Source: Candidatus Shapirobacteria bacterium
GTDB lineage: Bacteria > Patescibacteriota > Microgenomatia > UBA12405
Reading direction: 5' to 3'
DNA length: 6,744 nucleotides
Assembly: GCA_009885205.1 (NCBI GenBank)
Contig: VFLE01000093.1
Coordinates: 1 to 6,744 of the forward strand
This document shows, one piece after another, positions 1 to 3,800 of the stretch. The notes beneath the pieces are model-generated. The model was not told the DNA's origin. It did no database searches and saw only the letters and a list, made by a program, of their open reading frames with translations. How positions within the stretch are numbered: the first letter of the stretch is position 1; every line of letters starts with the position of its first letter. Both the position numbers and the translations under genes were made by a program.

Positions 1-1
1 C

Positions 2-79
2 GAGTCGATTGATGTAGCCAAACGCAAAATTTCTTTGGGGTTGGTAGCAACTGATAAGAAAAATATGTTGTATAAATAA
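2..79 (+). CDS. C-terminal end of an S1 RNA-binding-domain protein (possibly ribosomal protein S1), 5' truncated by window
   Basis: An open frame enters at the left edge and stops with TAA at 77-79, giving 25 residues. They contain ESIDVAKRKISLGL followed by a short basic tail ending in LYK. The pattern acid-x-I-D-x-x-x-[KR]-[KR]-I-S-L-x-L is how S1 (OB-fold) domains usually end, so this is probably the tail of an S1-domain protein; ribosomal protein S1 is the commonest such gene, and polynucleotide phosphorylase or another S1 protein is possible. Only the tail is visible, so the identification rests on one strand of one domain. The last 56 bases recur at 258-313, directly after the next small ORF. 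Confidence 0.5.
   Translation, partial: ESIDVAKRKISLGLVATDKKNMLYK
24..79 (+). repeat. Direct repeat copy A (native 3' end of the S1-like gene)
   Basis: These 56 bases match 258-313 at 53 of 56 positions, with no gaps and an offset of 234 bases. This copy lies in frame inside the S1-like gene and includes its stop codon. The three differences change one residue (D to N, two bases) and make one synonymous Lys change. Confidence 0.95.
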
Positions 80-81
80 GG

Positions 82-90
82 TGATATAAT
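82..90 (+). promoter_or_regulatory. Extended -10 promoter (TGATATAAT) for the 53-codon ORF
   Basis: TGATATAAT is a perfect TGn-TATAAT extended -10 element, which does not need a strong -35 box; none is seen. The start codon at 96 lies 5 bases after the hexamer, so transcription should begin at or next to the ATG, predicting a leaderless mRNA. It begins only two bases after the stop codon of the S1-like gene. Confidence 0.65.
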
Positions 91-95
91 TCGAT

Positions 96-257
96 ATGGA
101 AACAAACGAAAATGTAGTAAAACCTGCATGTGAAGAAGCAAGAAAAGCTTTGGAAGGAGCTTCTAGAGTTGATTTGGATAATATGACTTCAGAAATGAAG
201 GCGGCGGTGTCACATGTTTCGACATGTCCTGACTGTATTAGAGTTGTTGAAGTTTAG
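96..257 (+). CDS. 53-aa zinc-binding mini-protein, anti-sigma (ZAS / zf-HC2)-like
   Basis: ATG at 96, TAG at 255-257. The C-terminal part reads SHVSTCPDC: H40-x3-C44-x2-C47, the signature of zinc-binding anti-sigma (ZAS) domains such as RsrA. A further cysteine, C12, sits about 28 residues before the histidine, near the place where ZAS proteins often carry another cysteine, and the region between looks helical and charged. The protein stops soon after the motif, so it would be a bare zinc module with no membrane segment or effector domain. It is preceded by a perfect extended -10 box and followed immediately by the second copy of the S1 gene tail. Two small genes downstream, one product has a sigma-region-4-like helix-turn-helix, which suggests but does not prove a regulatory pair. 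The motif is seen; zinc binding and an anti-sigma role are inferred. Confidence 0.55.
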   Translation: METNENVVKPACEEARKALEGASRVDLDNMTSEMKAAVSHVSTCPDCIRVVEV

Positions 258-313
258 GCAAAATTTCTTTGGGGTTGGTAGCAACTAACAAGAAGAATAT
301 GTTGTATAAATAA
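258..313 (+). pseudogene. Direct repeat copy B: non-coding duplicate of the S1-like gene 3' end
   Basis: This 53/56 copy of 24-79 would still encode the S1-like tail (ISLGLVATNKKNMLYK, then TAA) but has no start codon and is cut off by a TGA at 248-250 in the same frame. It begins on the base after the TAG of the 53-codon ORF, so promoter plus ORF (80-257, 178 bp) lie exactly between the two copies. Its differences keep the codons sensible, as if the copy came from a working homologous gene end rather than decaying in place. Confidence 0.85.
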
Positions 314-333
314 TTAATTATTTAATTACAAAA

Positions 334-528
334 ATGGCACTAAAAAAAAAGAATCCTGAAAACAAAATACCTATGGTTACTATCAATCAAGCAGAAATTG
401 ATGAGCACGACAAACAAGTTTTTGTCGAAATTGTGAAAAGACATTTATCACCTATATCTGAGGGTATTGGTATGGTGTATGCTAGCGAAGCTATGCCAAA
501 TCCACTGTCGGGTGACAGTGTAGAATAA
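334..528 (+). CDS. Hypothetical protein, 64 aa
   Basis: ATG at 334, TAA at 526-528. I do not recognise the family. The N-terminus is strongly basic (ALKKKN), the middle (residues about 15-38) is predicted helical and mixed-charge, and the C-terminus is Gly/Pro/Ser-rich and acidic. There are no cysteines, membrane segments or signal peptide, so it should be cytoplasmic. No Shine-Dalgarno is present. TTTAAT at 321-326, 7 bases before the ATG, could serve as a -10 box for a leaderless transcript. The next gene starts 3 bases (TTG) or 18 bases (ATG) after the stop, so the two are probably co-transcribed. An overlapping minus-strand frame (387-911) is less likely: it starts with TTG and has Ser-rich, low-complexity composition. 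Confidence 0.5.
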   Translation: MALKKKNPENKIPMVTINQAEIDEHDKQVFVEIVKRHLSPISEGIGMVYASEAMPNPLSGDSVE

Positions 529-546
529 TTTTTGTGTAACATAATT

Positions 547-795
547 ATGAATATTGTGGATATAAGAAATAGTCTGGATAGGACATTTGCAAATCTTGAA
601 CCAGATAAACAAGCAGAGTTACTTTTAAGAGCTGATTTAACACTTTTACAAAACGAGAGATTGCAATTATTTTTAGATGATGTACCTATCACCGATATTT
701 CAAAAAGACATGGAATAACTCGGGTAGCTGTTATTGCAACTTTATCTGCAGCACAAAATAAATTGGCAATCTTAAAAAATGAATTGGGAATGTGA
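547..795 (+). CDS. Small helix-turn-helix protein, sigma-70 region 4-like, 82 aa
   Basis: I chose the ATG at 547; a TTG at 532 would add five residues, and TAGAAT at 521-526 would suit that upstream start. The C-terminal half contains ITDISKRHGITRVAVIATL (residues 48-66), then SAAQNKL. This has the layout of a sigma-70 region 4 / response-regulator type helix-turn-helix: first helix around T49-R54, turn at G56-I57, recognition helix around T58-S67, then a short amphipathic helix. The N-terminal half (residues 10-43) is helical and Leu-rich and may dimerise or contact a partner. It lacks sigma region 2, so it is not a complete sigma factor; a small transcriptional regulator is the simplest reading. 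It follows the 64-aa gene closely on the same strand, and a zinc anti-sigma-like ORF lies upstream at 96-257. Confidence 0.6.
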   Translation: MNIVDIRNSLDRTFANLEPDKQAELLLRADLTLLQNERLQLFLDDVPITDISKRHGITRVAVIATLSAAQNKLAILKNELGM

Positions 796-850
796 TTTTT
801 TGATGACCTTACTAAAGGCTCTAGAACGAACGAAAAGGGAATTGGTCGGT

Positions 851-856
851 TATAAT
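851..856 (+). promoter_or_regulatory. -10 box (TATAAT) upstream of radA
   Basis: This is a perfect TATAAT hexamer in the gap between the helix-turn-helix gene and radA. No convincing -35 box lies 16-18 bases upstream and the TG extension is absent. Transcription should begin near 863, exactly at the ATG of a 27-codon ORF, and would give radA a leader of about 70 bases. Confidence 0.5.
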
Positions 857-862
857 TGAGGT

Positions 863-946
863 ATGAAAAAGATTTCGGAGACGGTGTTTGGAAACGTAAT
901 AAATTTTTCAAATTTAAACGTTCCTAAAAATAATGAAAAAAATTAA
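863..946 (+). CDS. Possible 27-aa leader peptide overlapping the radA start
   Basis: ATG at 863, TAA at 944-946; the product is MKKISETVFGN followed by an Asn/Lys-rich tail. The ATG lies 6 bases after TATAAT, matching the leaderless spacing seen elsewhere in the window. The frame overlaps the first 14 bases of radA in a different reading frame, so ribosomes finishing this ORF would end right at the radA start, which itself lacks a Shine-Dalgarno. A translation-coupling role is an inference. The ORF could equally be a chance frame in the radA leader. Confidence 0.3.
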   Translation: MKKISETVFGNVINFSNLNVPKNNEKN

Positions 947-2333
947 CGACTTTATTTTTGTATGTAATAATTGTGGAAATGAGTTTTCCAAGTGGTCGGG
1001 GCAATGTGGGTTTTGTAAGGAATGGAATTCATTGAAAGAAGCTCCAAATTACAAATCTACAATTTCCAAACAATTTCCAAAAAACAAATTACAAAATACA
1101 CAAATTAAAAATTTGGCGAAAATGGGAGGGCAGATACAGGGATCTGCCCATACAGATGGTGGGGTGTTTTCGACCCAAATATCGGAATTTGATAGAGTAT
1201 TGGGTAAAGGAATTGTTCGAGGGTCGGTGGTGCTGTTTGCCGGTGAACCAGGGATAGGAAAGAGTACACTTTTGACCCAATTGGTGGGTAAAAATGGTGG
1301 CCATGCCAACGGGCAGGCAGGTTTGTATGTGGCGGGGGAGGAAAGTGCTGAACAAATCAACTTGAGGGTGCGTCGATTGGGACTATCGGCGGAAAGATTC
1401 GACGTTTTGGAAACAAACAGCGTAGAAGAAATTGGACAGATTTTAGAACGAACAAATAATGTATACAAAATAGTGGTAGTGGACTCGATACAAACAATGT
1501 TAGTCGAATCGACGGCGTCGGGGACGGGGTCGTTGGGATCTTTTGGGTCAGTTAACCAAATTAGGGAGTCGACTTTTCGATTGGTGGAATTGGCTAAAAA
1601 AACTGGGGTGGCGATTTTTATTGTGGGACATGTAACTAAAGAAGGGGATATTGCCGGACCAAAACTTTTGGAACATATGGTGGACACGGTTTTGTATTTT
1701 GAGGGGGAGAAAAATGGAGACCTAAGGATTTTGCGGGTTTCAAAAAACCGGTTTGGACCGACGGATGAGGTGGGGGTTTTTAAAATGGAAGAAAAAGGGT
1801 TGAGGTGTATAAATAGTGAAGAAATAAATTTGATTTCAGGAAAAGGTGAATCAAAAATTGGTAGTGCGATAACAATAGTTATGGAAGGAACCCGGCCGAT
1901 GATGGTCGAGATTCAGGCTCTAGTAACCGAAAGTTTTGCACCCATGCCAACCCGAGTTTTTTCGGGGATTGATACAAATAGAGGAAGATTGTTGGTGGCG
2001 GTGGCACAAAAGGTGTTGGCGATGCCATTATATAAATATGATGTTTATGTATCAGTAACAGGGGGGATACGACTAGATGATACAGGGATAGATATAGCAG
2101 TAATGGCGGCGATGTATAGCTCGTATAAAAATGCTCCGCTTTTTATACGAGAAGTTCCAAAAAACAAATCTACAATTTCCAAAAATAGTGGACCTGTATT
2201 AATTGGGGAAGTATCGCTTTTGGGGGAGGTGAAGAAAGTGAGGGGTTTTGAAAAAAGAGAAAAAGAGGCAAAAGCGATGGGGAGGAGTGTGGCTATTATA
2301 AATAGTATACGTGAACTCAAAAATTTAATATAA
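933..2333 (+). CDS. radA: DNA repair protein RadA (Sms), 466 aa
   Basis: RadA is a RecA-like ATPase that drives branch migration of recombination intermediates during DNA repair in the cytoplasm. All family landmarks are present in order: a C4 zinc finger (C11-x2-C14, C25-x2-C28), Walker A GEPGIGKST (104-112), Walker B ending at D184 (IVVVDSIQ), the RadA-specific KNRFG motif (271-275), and a Lon-protease-like C-terminal domain (about 300-466) with the RVFSGIDTNRG and VTGGIRL segments. Length is normal to slightly long for the family (about 450-460). The extra residues are two Lys/Ser/Asn-rich stretches (about 39-58 and 409-420), each encoded by the same short DNA repeat in the same frame and each in a loop-like position, so the enzyme is probably functional. 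The start at 933 puts the zinc finger at the usual distance. There is no Shine-Dalgarno; a promoter lies at 851-856 and a terminator-like hairpin follows. Confidence 0.97.
   Translation: MKKINDFIFVCNNCGNEFSKWSGQCGFCKEWNSLKEAPNYKSTISKQFPKNKLQNTQIKNLAKMGGQIQGSAHTDGGVFSTQISEFDRVLGKGIVRGSVVLFAGEPGIGKSTLLTQLVGKNGGHANGQAGLYVAGEESAEQINLRVRRLGLSAERFDVLETNSVEEIGQILERTNNVYKIVVVDSIQTMLVESTASGTGSLGSFGSVNQIRESTFRLVELAKKTGVAIFIVGHVTKEGDIAGPKLLEHMVDTVLYFEGEKNGDLRILRVSKNRFGPTDEVGVFKMEEKGLRCINSEEINLISGKGESKIGSAITIVMEGTRPMMVEIQALVTESFAPMPTRVFSGIDTNRGRLLVAVAQKVLAMPLYKYDVYVSVTGGIRLDDTGIDIAVMAAMYSSYKNAPLFIREVPKNKSTISKNSGPVLIGEVSLLGEVKKVRGFEKREKEAKAMGRSVAIINSIRELKNLI
1045..1108 (+). repeat. AT-rich short repeat cluster inside radA, copy 1
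   Basis: This tract is built from variants of ACAAATT / CAATTTCCAA. ACAAATCTACAATTTCCAAA (1051-1070) recurs exactly at 2164-2183, and TTCCAAAAAACAAAT (1075-1089) recurs exactly at 2155-2169. It encodes KSTISK (41-46) and PKNK (49-52) in the linker between the zinc finger and the ATPase core, where length variation is tolerated. Confidence 0.85.
2155..2183 (+). repeat. AT-rich short repeat inside radA, copy 2
   Basis: The two motifs of copy 1 are present in the reverse order and fused by overlap, so the protein reads PKNKSTISK (409-417) in the same frame as copy 1. It sits in the Lon-like domain just before the conserved VLIGE strand, a region where RadA proteins vary in length. Confidence 0.85.
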
Positions 2334-2360
2334 TTTCTTCGATATACTTTTTTCTCCAGT

Positions 2361-2384
2361 CAATGCTTCGCGTTGAAATATTTT
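2361..2384 (+). terminator. Probable intrinsic terminator of radA
   Basis: CAATGC-TTC-GCGTTG forms a 6-bp stem (one G-U pair) with a 3-base loop at 2361-2375, followed by AAATATTTT. It lies 28 bases after the radA stop and before the convergent minus-strand gene. The stem is short and the T-run is interrupted by A, so efficiency is uncertain. An all-AT 8-bp palindrome follows at 2377-2395 and overlaps the stop codon of the convergent gene. Confidence 0.45.
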
Positions 2385-2393
2385 AAAAAAATA

Positions 2394-2909
2394 TTACTGC
2401 GAATCAATTAAACTACGTAAATAATCTGATTTGGTTTGATTGTGTTTAGTAGCATTTAGAGCTAGGGTGTTGAGCTGTTTTGTGGAAAGGAAGAAATTGA
2501 AGCGCTGGTCGAACTGGTGTTTTTTGAGACTATTGATAAAATCGAATATTATATCTTCGATATTCATGTCTGAATATTTGGCGGCATGAAAATAGCGATT
2601 GTCGATTTTTTGGCTAAAATCACGAAGGAGGGAGAGAACTAAAACATGTTTTTTGTTTTGGACGGAAAGGGCAGCTTCGTAGCCAAGTTGGAAACCTTCG
2701 TCGGAAACATCCATAATAACAGCATCGGAACTGTAAATTCCATCTTTGATTTTTTGATAATGGGGTAGTTCACTGGGGGTGGGGAAGTTTTTATCTAATT
2801 CAGGGGATTGTAGAGTAACATCAGTCTTTTTGATGGAATCTATGATTAAATTATAATACTTTTGGTATTTGGCTTTGCCAGTATAGGAGGCAGTGAAGAA
2901 GATGTTCAT
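2394..2909 (-). CDS. DNPH1 / nucleoside 2-deoxyribosyltransferase-like domain fused to a C-terminal ribbon-helix-helix, 171 aa
   Basis: The N-terminal 125 residues follow the plan of the nucleoside deoxyribosyltransferase / 2'-deoxynucleoside 5'-monophosphate N-hydrolase (DNPH1, Rcl) superfamily: a first strand with a small-residue loop (IFFTASYTGK, 3-12), a helix after K14-Y15, an acidic strand DAVIMDVS (62-69), the GFQLGYE motif (72-78) whose glutamate E78 fits the catalytic Glu, and KKHVLVL (86-92). Such enzymes cleave or transfer the N-glycosidic bond of deoxynucleosides or deoxynucleotides. Residues 136-168 are different: a strand RFNFFL, a helix, a turn (H156-N157), then TKSDYLRSLI, which is a classic ribbon-helix-helix DNA-binding fold. 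Length without the tail suits DNPH1. A tandem 8-bp repeat overlaps its start codon. It is convergent with radA and divergent from the 73-aa gene. Superfamily placement is good; substrate and actual activity are unknown. Confidence 0.72.
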   Translation of the reverse strand: MNIFFTASYTGKAKYQKYYNLIIDSIKKTDVTLQSPELDKNFPTPSELPHYQKIKDGIYSSDAVIMDVSDEGFQLGYEAALSVQNKKHVLVLSLLRDFSQKIDNRYFHAAKYSDMNIEDIIFDFINSLKKHQFDQRFNFFLSTKQLNTLALNATKHNQTKSDYLRSLIDSQ

Positions 2910-2924
2910 ATGTATATATGTATA
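2909..2924. promoter_or_regulatory. Tandem 8-bp boxes (TATGTATA x2): candidate RHH operator
   Basis: TATGTATA occurs twice head-to-tail with no spacer, and each box is itself palindromic at 6 of 8 positions. Ribbon-helix-helix repressors of the MetJ/Arc type bind tandem boxes of this kind. On the minus strand the boxes contain TATACA (2924-2919), a possible -10 box 9 bases before the ATG at 2909-2907, so a bound protein would cover the promoter and start of the RHH-containing gene. AT-rich chance repetition is the alternative. Confidence 0.45.
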
Positions 2925-2989
2925 CAGAAAATTTGGAAAAATGCAAGGATGTTGATAATATAACGATTAATTACATATTTATTTTATAT

Positions 2990-3211
2990 ATGAAAGTGAG
3001 TCAGGAAGATTTTGAAGAAAAATTAAATTTAATATTGGATGATGCAGAAAATAAATGGATAAATGGGGAGGAAACGATAGCATTGGCGTTGGAGGAAATT
3101 GTTTTTCGGGCGGCGGTTGAAAGGTGGAACTGGGAATTGGATGATGACATGGGGGTAGGGAGACGAACTGTGGGAAAGGGGAGAATGGGTCATTTACTGA
3201 ATAAAATTTAA
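2990..3211 (+). CDS. Hypothetical protein, 73 aa
   Basis: I chose the ATG at 2990. An in-frame ATG at 2918 would add 24 residues with an unlikely composition (C, N, I and Y rich) and would overlap the candidate operator. The product begins KVSQEDFEEKL and is acidic and helical to about residue 53, then has a Gly/Arg/Lys-rich end (GVGRRTVGKGRMGHLL). I do not recognise a family. There is no signal peptide, membrane segment or cysteine. No Shine-Dalgarno is seen; TGATAATAT at 2953-2961 resembles an extended -10 box and would give a leader of about 22 bases. The gene is divergent from the deoxyribosyltransferase-RHH gene with 80 bases between starts, so shared control from the region of the tandem boxes is possible. 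The helical acidic part could bind a basic partner, but that is a guess. Confidence 0.5.
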   Translation: MKVSQEDFEEKLNLILDDAENKWINGEETIALALEEIVFRAAVERWNWELDDDMGVGRRTVGKGRMGHLLNKI

Positions 3212-3348
3212 ATAATTTAGTTTTCCACATGATGTTAACAACTCATATTTATGTTAATTTTGAATCTATATTTTAATATAAAAAATATATGGGGTAGTGG
3301 TAAAAGTCAGAGTAAATAAATATAGGGTATAGACAAGGGAAAAAACGG

Positions 3349-3357
3349 TGGTATATT
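3349..3357 (+). promoter_or_regulatory. Extended -10 promoter (TGGTATATT)
   Basis: TGn-TATATT matches the extended -10 consensus except for one base. The ATG of a 37-codon ORF lies 7 bases downstream at 3365, the same arrangement as at 82-96. A transcript from here could also cover the hairpins at 3484-3777. Confidence 0.45.
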
Positions 3358-3364
3358 TAAATTA

Positions 3365-3478
3365 ATGATTGACCTAATTAAATTGATCAAAAGTAAGTTT
3401 AGGAAGAGAGATCGAGATAGTTGGGCGCGAAATCAGATGAAGCAGGTGTTTAAGTTAGGGGGGAAACTGGTACTTTAA
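3365..3478 (+). CDS. Possible 37-aa basic peptide
   Basis: ATG at 3365, TAA at 3476-3478. The product has an amphipathic start (MIDLIKLIKSKF), a highly charged middle (RKRDRD) and a hydrophobic end (LGGKLVL). It is strongly cationic and could bind RNA or membranes, but no family is recognised. Support comes mainly from the extended -10 box 7 bases upstream, which fits the leaderless spacing of other starts here. It lies in an otherwise non-coding stretch just before a chain of hairpins, so it may be a short ORF at the head of a structured RNA, a remnant of a decayed gene, or chance. Confidence 0.35.
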   Translation: MIDLIKLIKSKFRKRDRDSWARNQMKQVFKLGGKLVL

Positions 3479-3483
3479 AAAAT

Positions 3484-3514
3484 ATCCGCCTACGCTATGA
3501 AGCTACGGCAGGAT
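3484..3514 (+). repeat. GC-rich hairpin (REP-like palindrome)
   Basis: ATCCGCC at 3484-3490 pairs with GGC-A-GGAT at 3507-3514 (one bulged A). Inside are a 3x3 TAC/TAC internal loop, GCT pairing with AGC, and an ATGA loop. Its GC content stands out from the AT-rich surroundings. Palindromes of this general look (CCGCC...GGCGG with CTACG cores) can be dispersed repeats in bacterial genomes; whether this one is dispersed cannot be seen here. Confidence 0.55.
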
Positions 3515-3519
3515 TGTGT

Positions 3520-3565
3520 CTTTAGACAAAAATTCGTCGTCTACGACTAGAATTTTTAGCTAAAG
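3520..3565 (+). repeat. Long imperfect hairpin
   Basis: CTTTAG (3520-3525) pairs with CTAAAG (3560-3565). After a 2x2 internal loop, AAAAATTC (3528-3535) pairs with GAATTTTT (3550-3557). After a 2-base bulge, GTCG pairs with CGAC around a TCTA loop. That is 18 base pairs in a 46-base span. No run of T follows, so a terminator is unlikely. Confidence 0.65.
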
Positions 3566-3575
3566 AAACGAAAAA

Positions 3576-3633
3576 AAGAAACAAATCTATCGATGTTCTC
3601 AAAGCAGGTGGAACACGTATAATTTTGTTTCTT
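3576..3633 (+). repeat. Hairpin with perfect 10-bp outer stem
   Basis: AAGAAACAAA (3576-3585) is the exact reverse complement of TTTGTTTCTT (3624-3633). Within the 38-base loop, TGTTC (3594-3598) pairs with GAACA (3611-3615), with CG/CG next to it. It continues the chain of stems that began at 3484. Confidence 0.55.
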
Positions 3634-3659
3634 CAACATTAAAAATAGAGGAAAAGATA

Positions 3660-3697
3660 AGCAAAGTCAATTTTGCTACTTGCCCAATTTAGGGCAA
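3660..3697 (+). repeat. Two adjacent small hairpins
   Basis: AGCAAA (3660-3665) pairs with TTTGCT (3672-3677) around a 6-base loop, and TTGCCC (3680-3685) pairs with GGGCAA (3692-3697) around AATTTA. Both are perfect 6-bp stems separated by two bases. No T-run follows either. Confidence 0.5.
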
Positions 3698-3726
3698 AGA
3701 GAAAGATGATTAGCTTTGATTTTGCT

Positions 3727-3777
3727 CTTAGAATTGAGGGCGGTAGAGCGGGCAGGTCTATCGCTTTCAATTTTGAG
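3727..3777 (+). ncRNA. 21-bp hairpin with G-U pairs: candidate structured RNA element
   Basis: Positions 3727-3747 pair base for base with 3757-3777 around a 9-base loop (GCGGGCAGG), 21 contiguous pairs without bulge or mismatch. Sixteen are Watson-Crick and five are G-U when read as + strand RNA (3729/3775, 3731/3773, 3738/3766, 3739/3765, 3743/3761). On the minus strand those five would be A-C mismatches, so the structure makes sense only as + strand RNA. It ends 11 bases before the -10 box of the dockerin operon, so it would lie outside a leaderless operon mRNA and at the end of a transcript coming from further left. No T-run follows. Confidence 0.55.
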
Positions 3778-3788
3778 TACAAAAAAGA

Positions 3789-3794
3789 TATACT
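3789..3794 (+). promoter_or_regulatory. -10 box (TATACT) of the dockerin operon
   Basis: TATACT lies 6 bases before the GTG start at 3801, predicting a leaderless or nearly leaderless transcript. The best -35-like match is TTTCAA at 3765-3770 (18-base spacer, 3 of 6 consensus), inside the hairpin arm. Confidence 0.5.
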
Positions 3795-3800
3795 AAATTA

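Noticed and set aside
387..911. 174-codon minus-strand frame covering the two small plus-strand genes
   Set aside because: It starts with TTG, has Ser/Ile/Asn-rich shadow-like composition and no recognisable domain, while the opposite strand encodes a helix-turn-helix and promoter-linked starts. Small doubt remains because the 64-aa gene is unrecognised.
1049..2320. Minus-strand frames opposite radA
   Set aside because: They lie entirely within a confidently identified gene, and their composition (Pro/Ser/Thr-rich) is that of a reverse-complement shadow.
2918..2989. Longer start for the 73-aa protein
   Set aside because: The added 24 residues are unlike the rest of the protein, and the start would overlap the candidate operator and the promoter of the divergent gene.
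2979..3230. 83-codon minus-strand frame opposite the 73-aa gene
   Set aside because: The product is a low-complexity Pro/Phe/Ser-rich sequence typical of a shadow of a Glu/Gly-rich coding strand.
3267..3289. AT-only hairpin (TATATTTT / AAAATATA) as terminator of the 73-aa gene
   Set aside because: There are no GC pairs and no T-run after it (TGGGG follows), and such palindromes are expected by chance in AT-rich spacers.
3484..3697. CRISPR array or tRNA cluster
   Set aside because: There are no regularly spaced identical repeats, no cloverleaf and no T-loop motif; the stems differ from each other in sequence and size.
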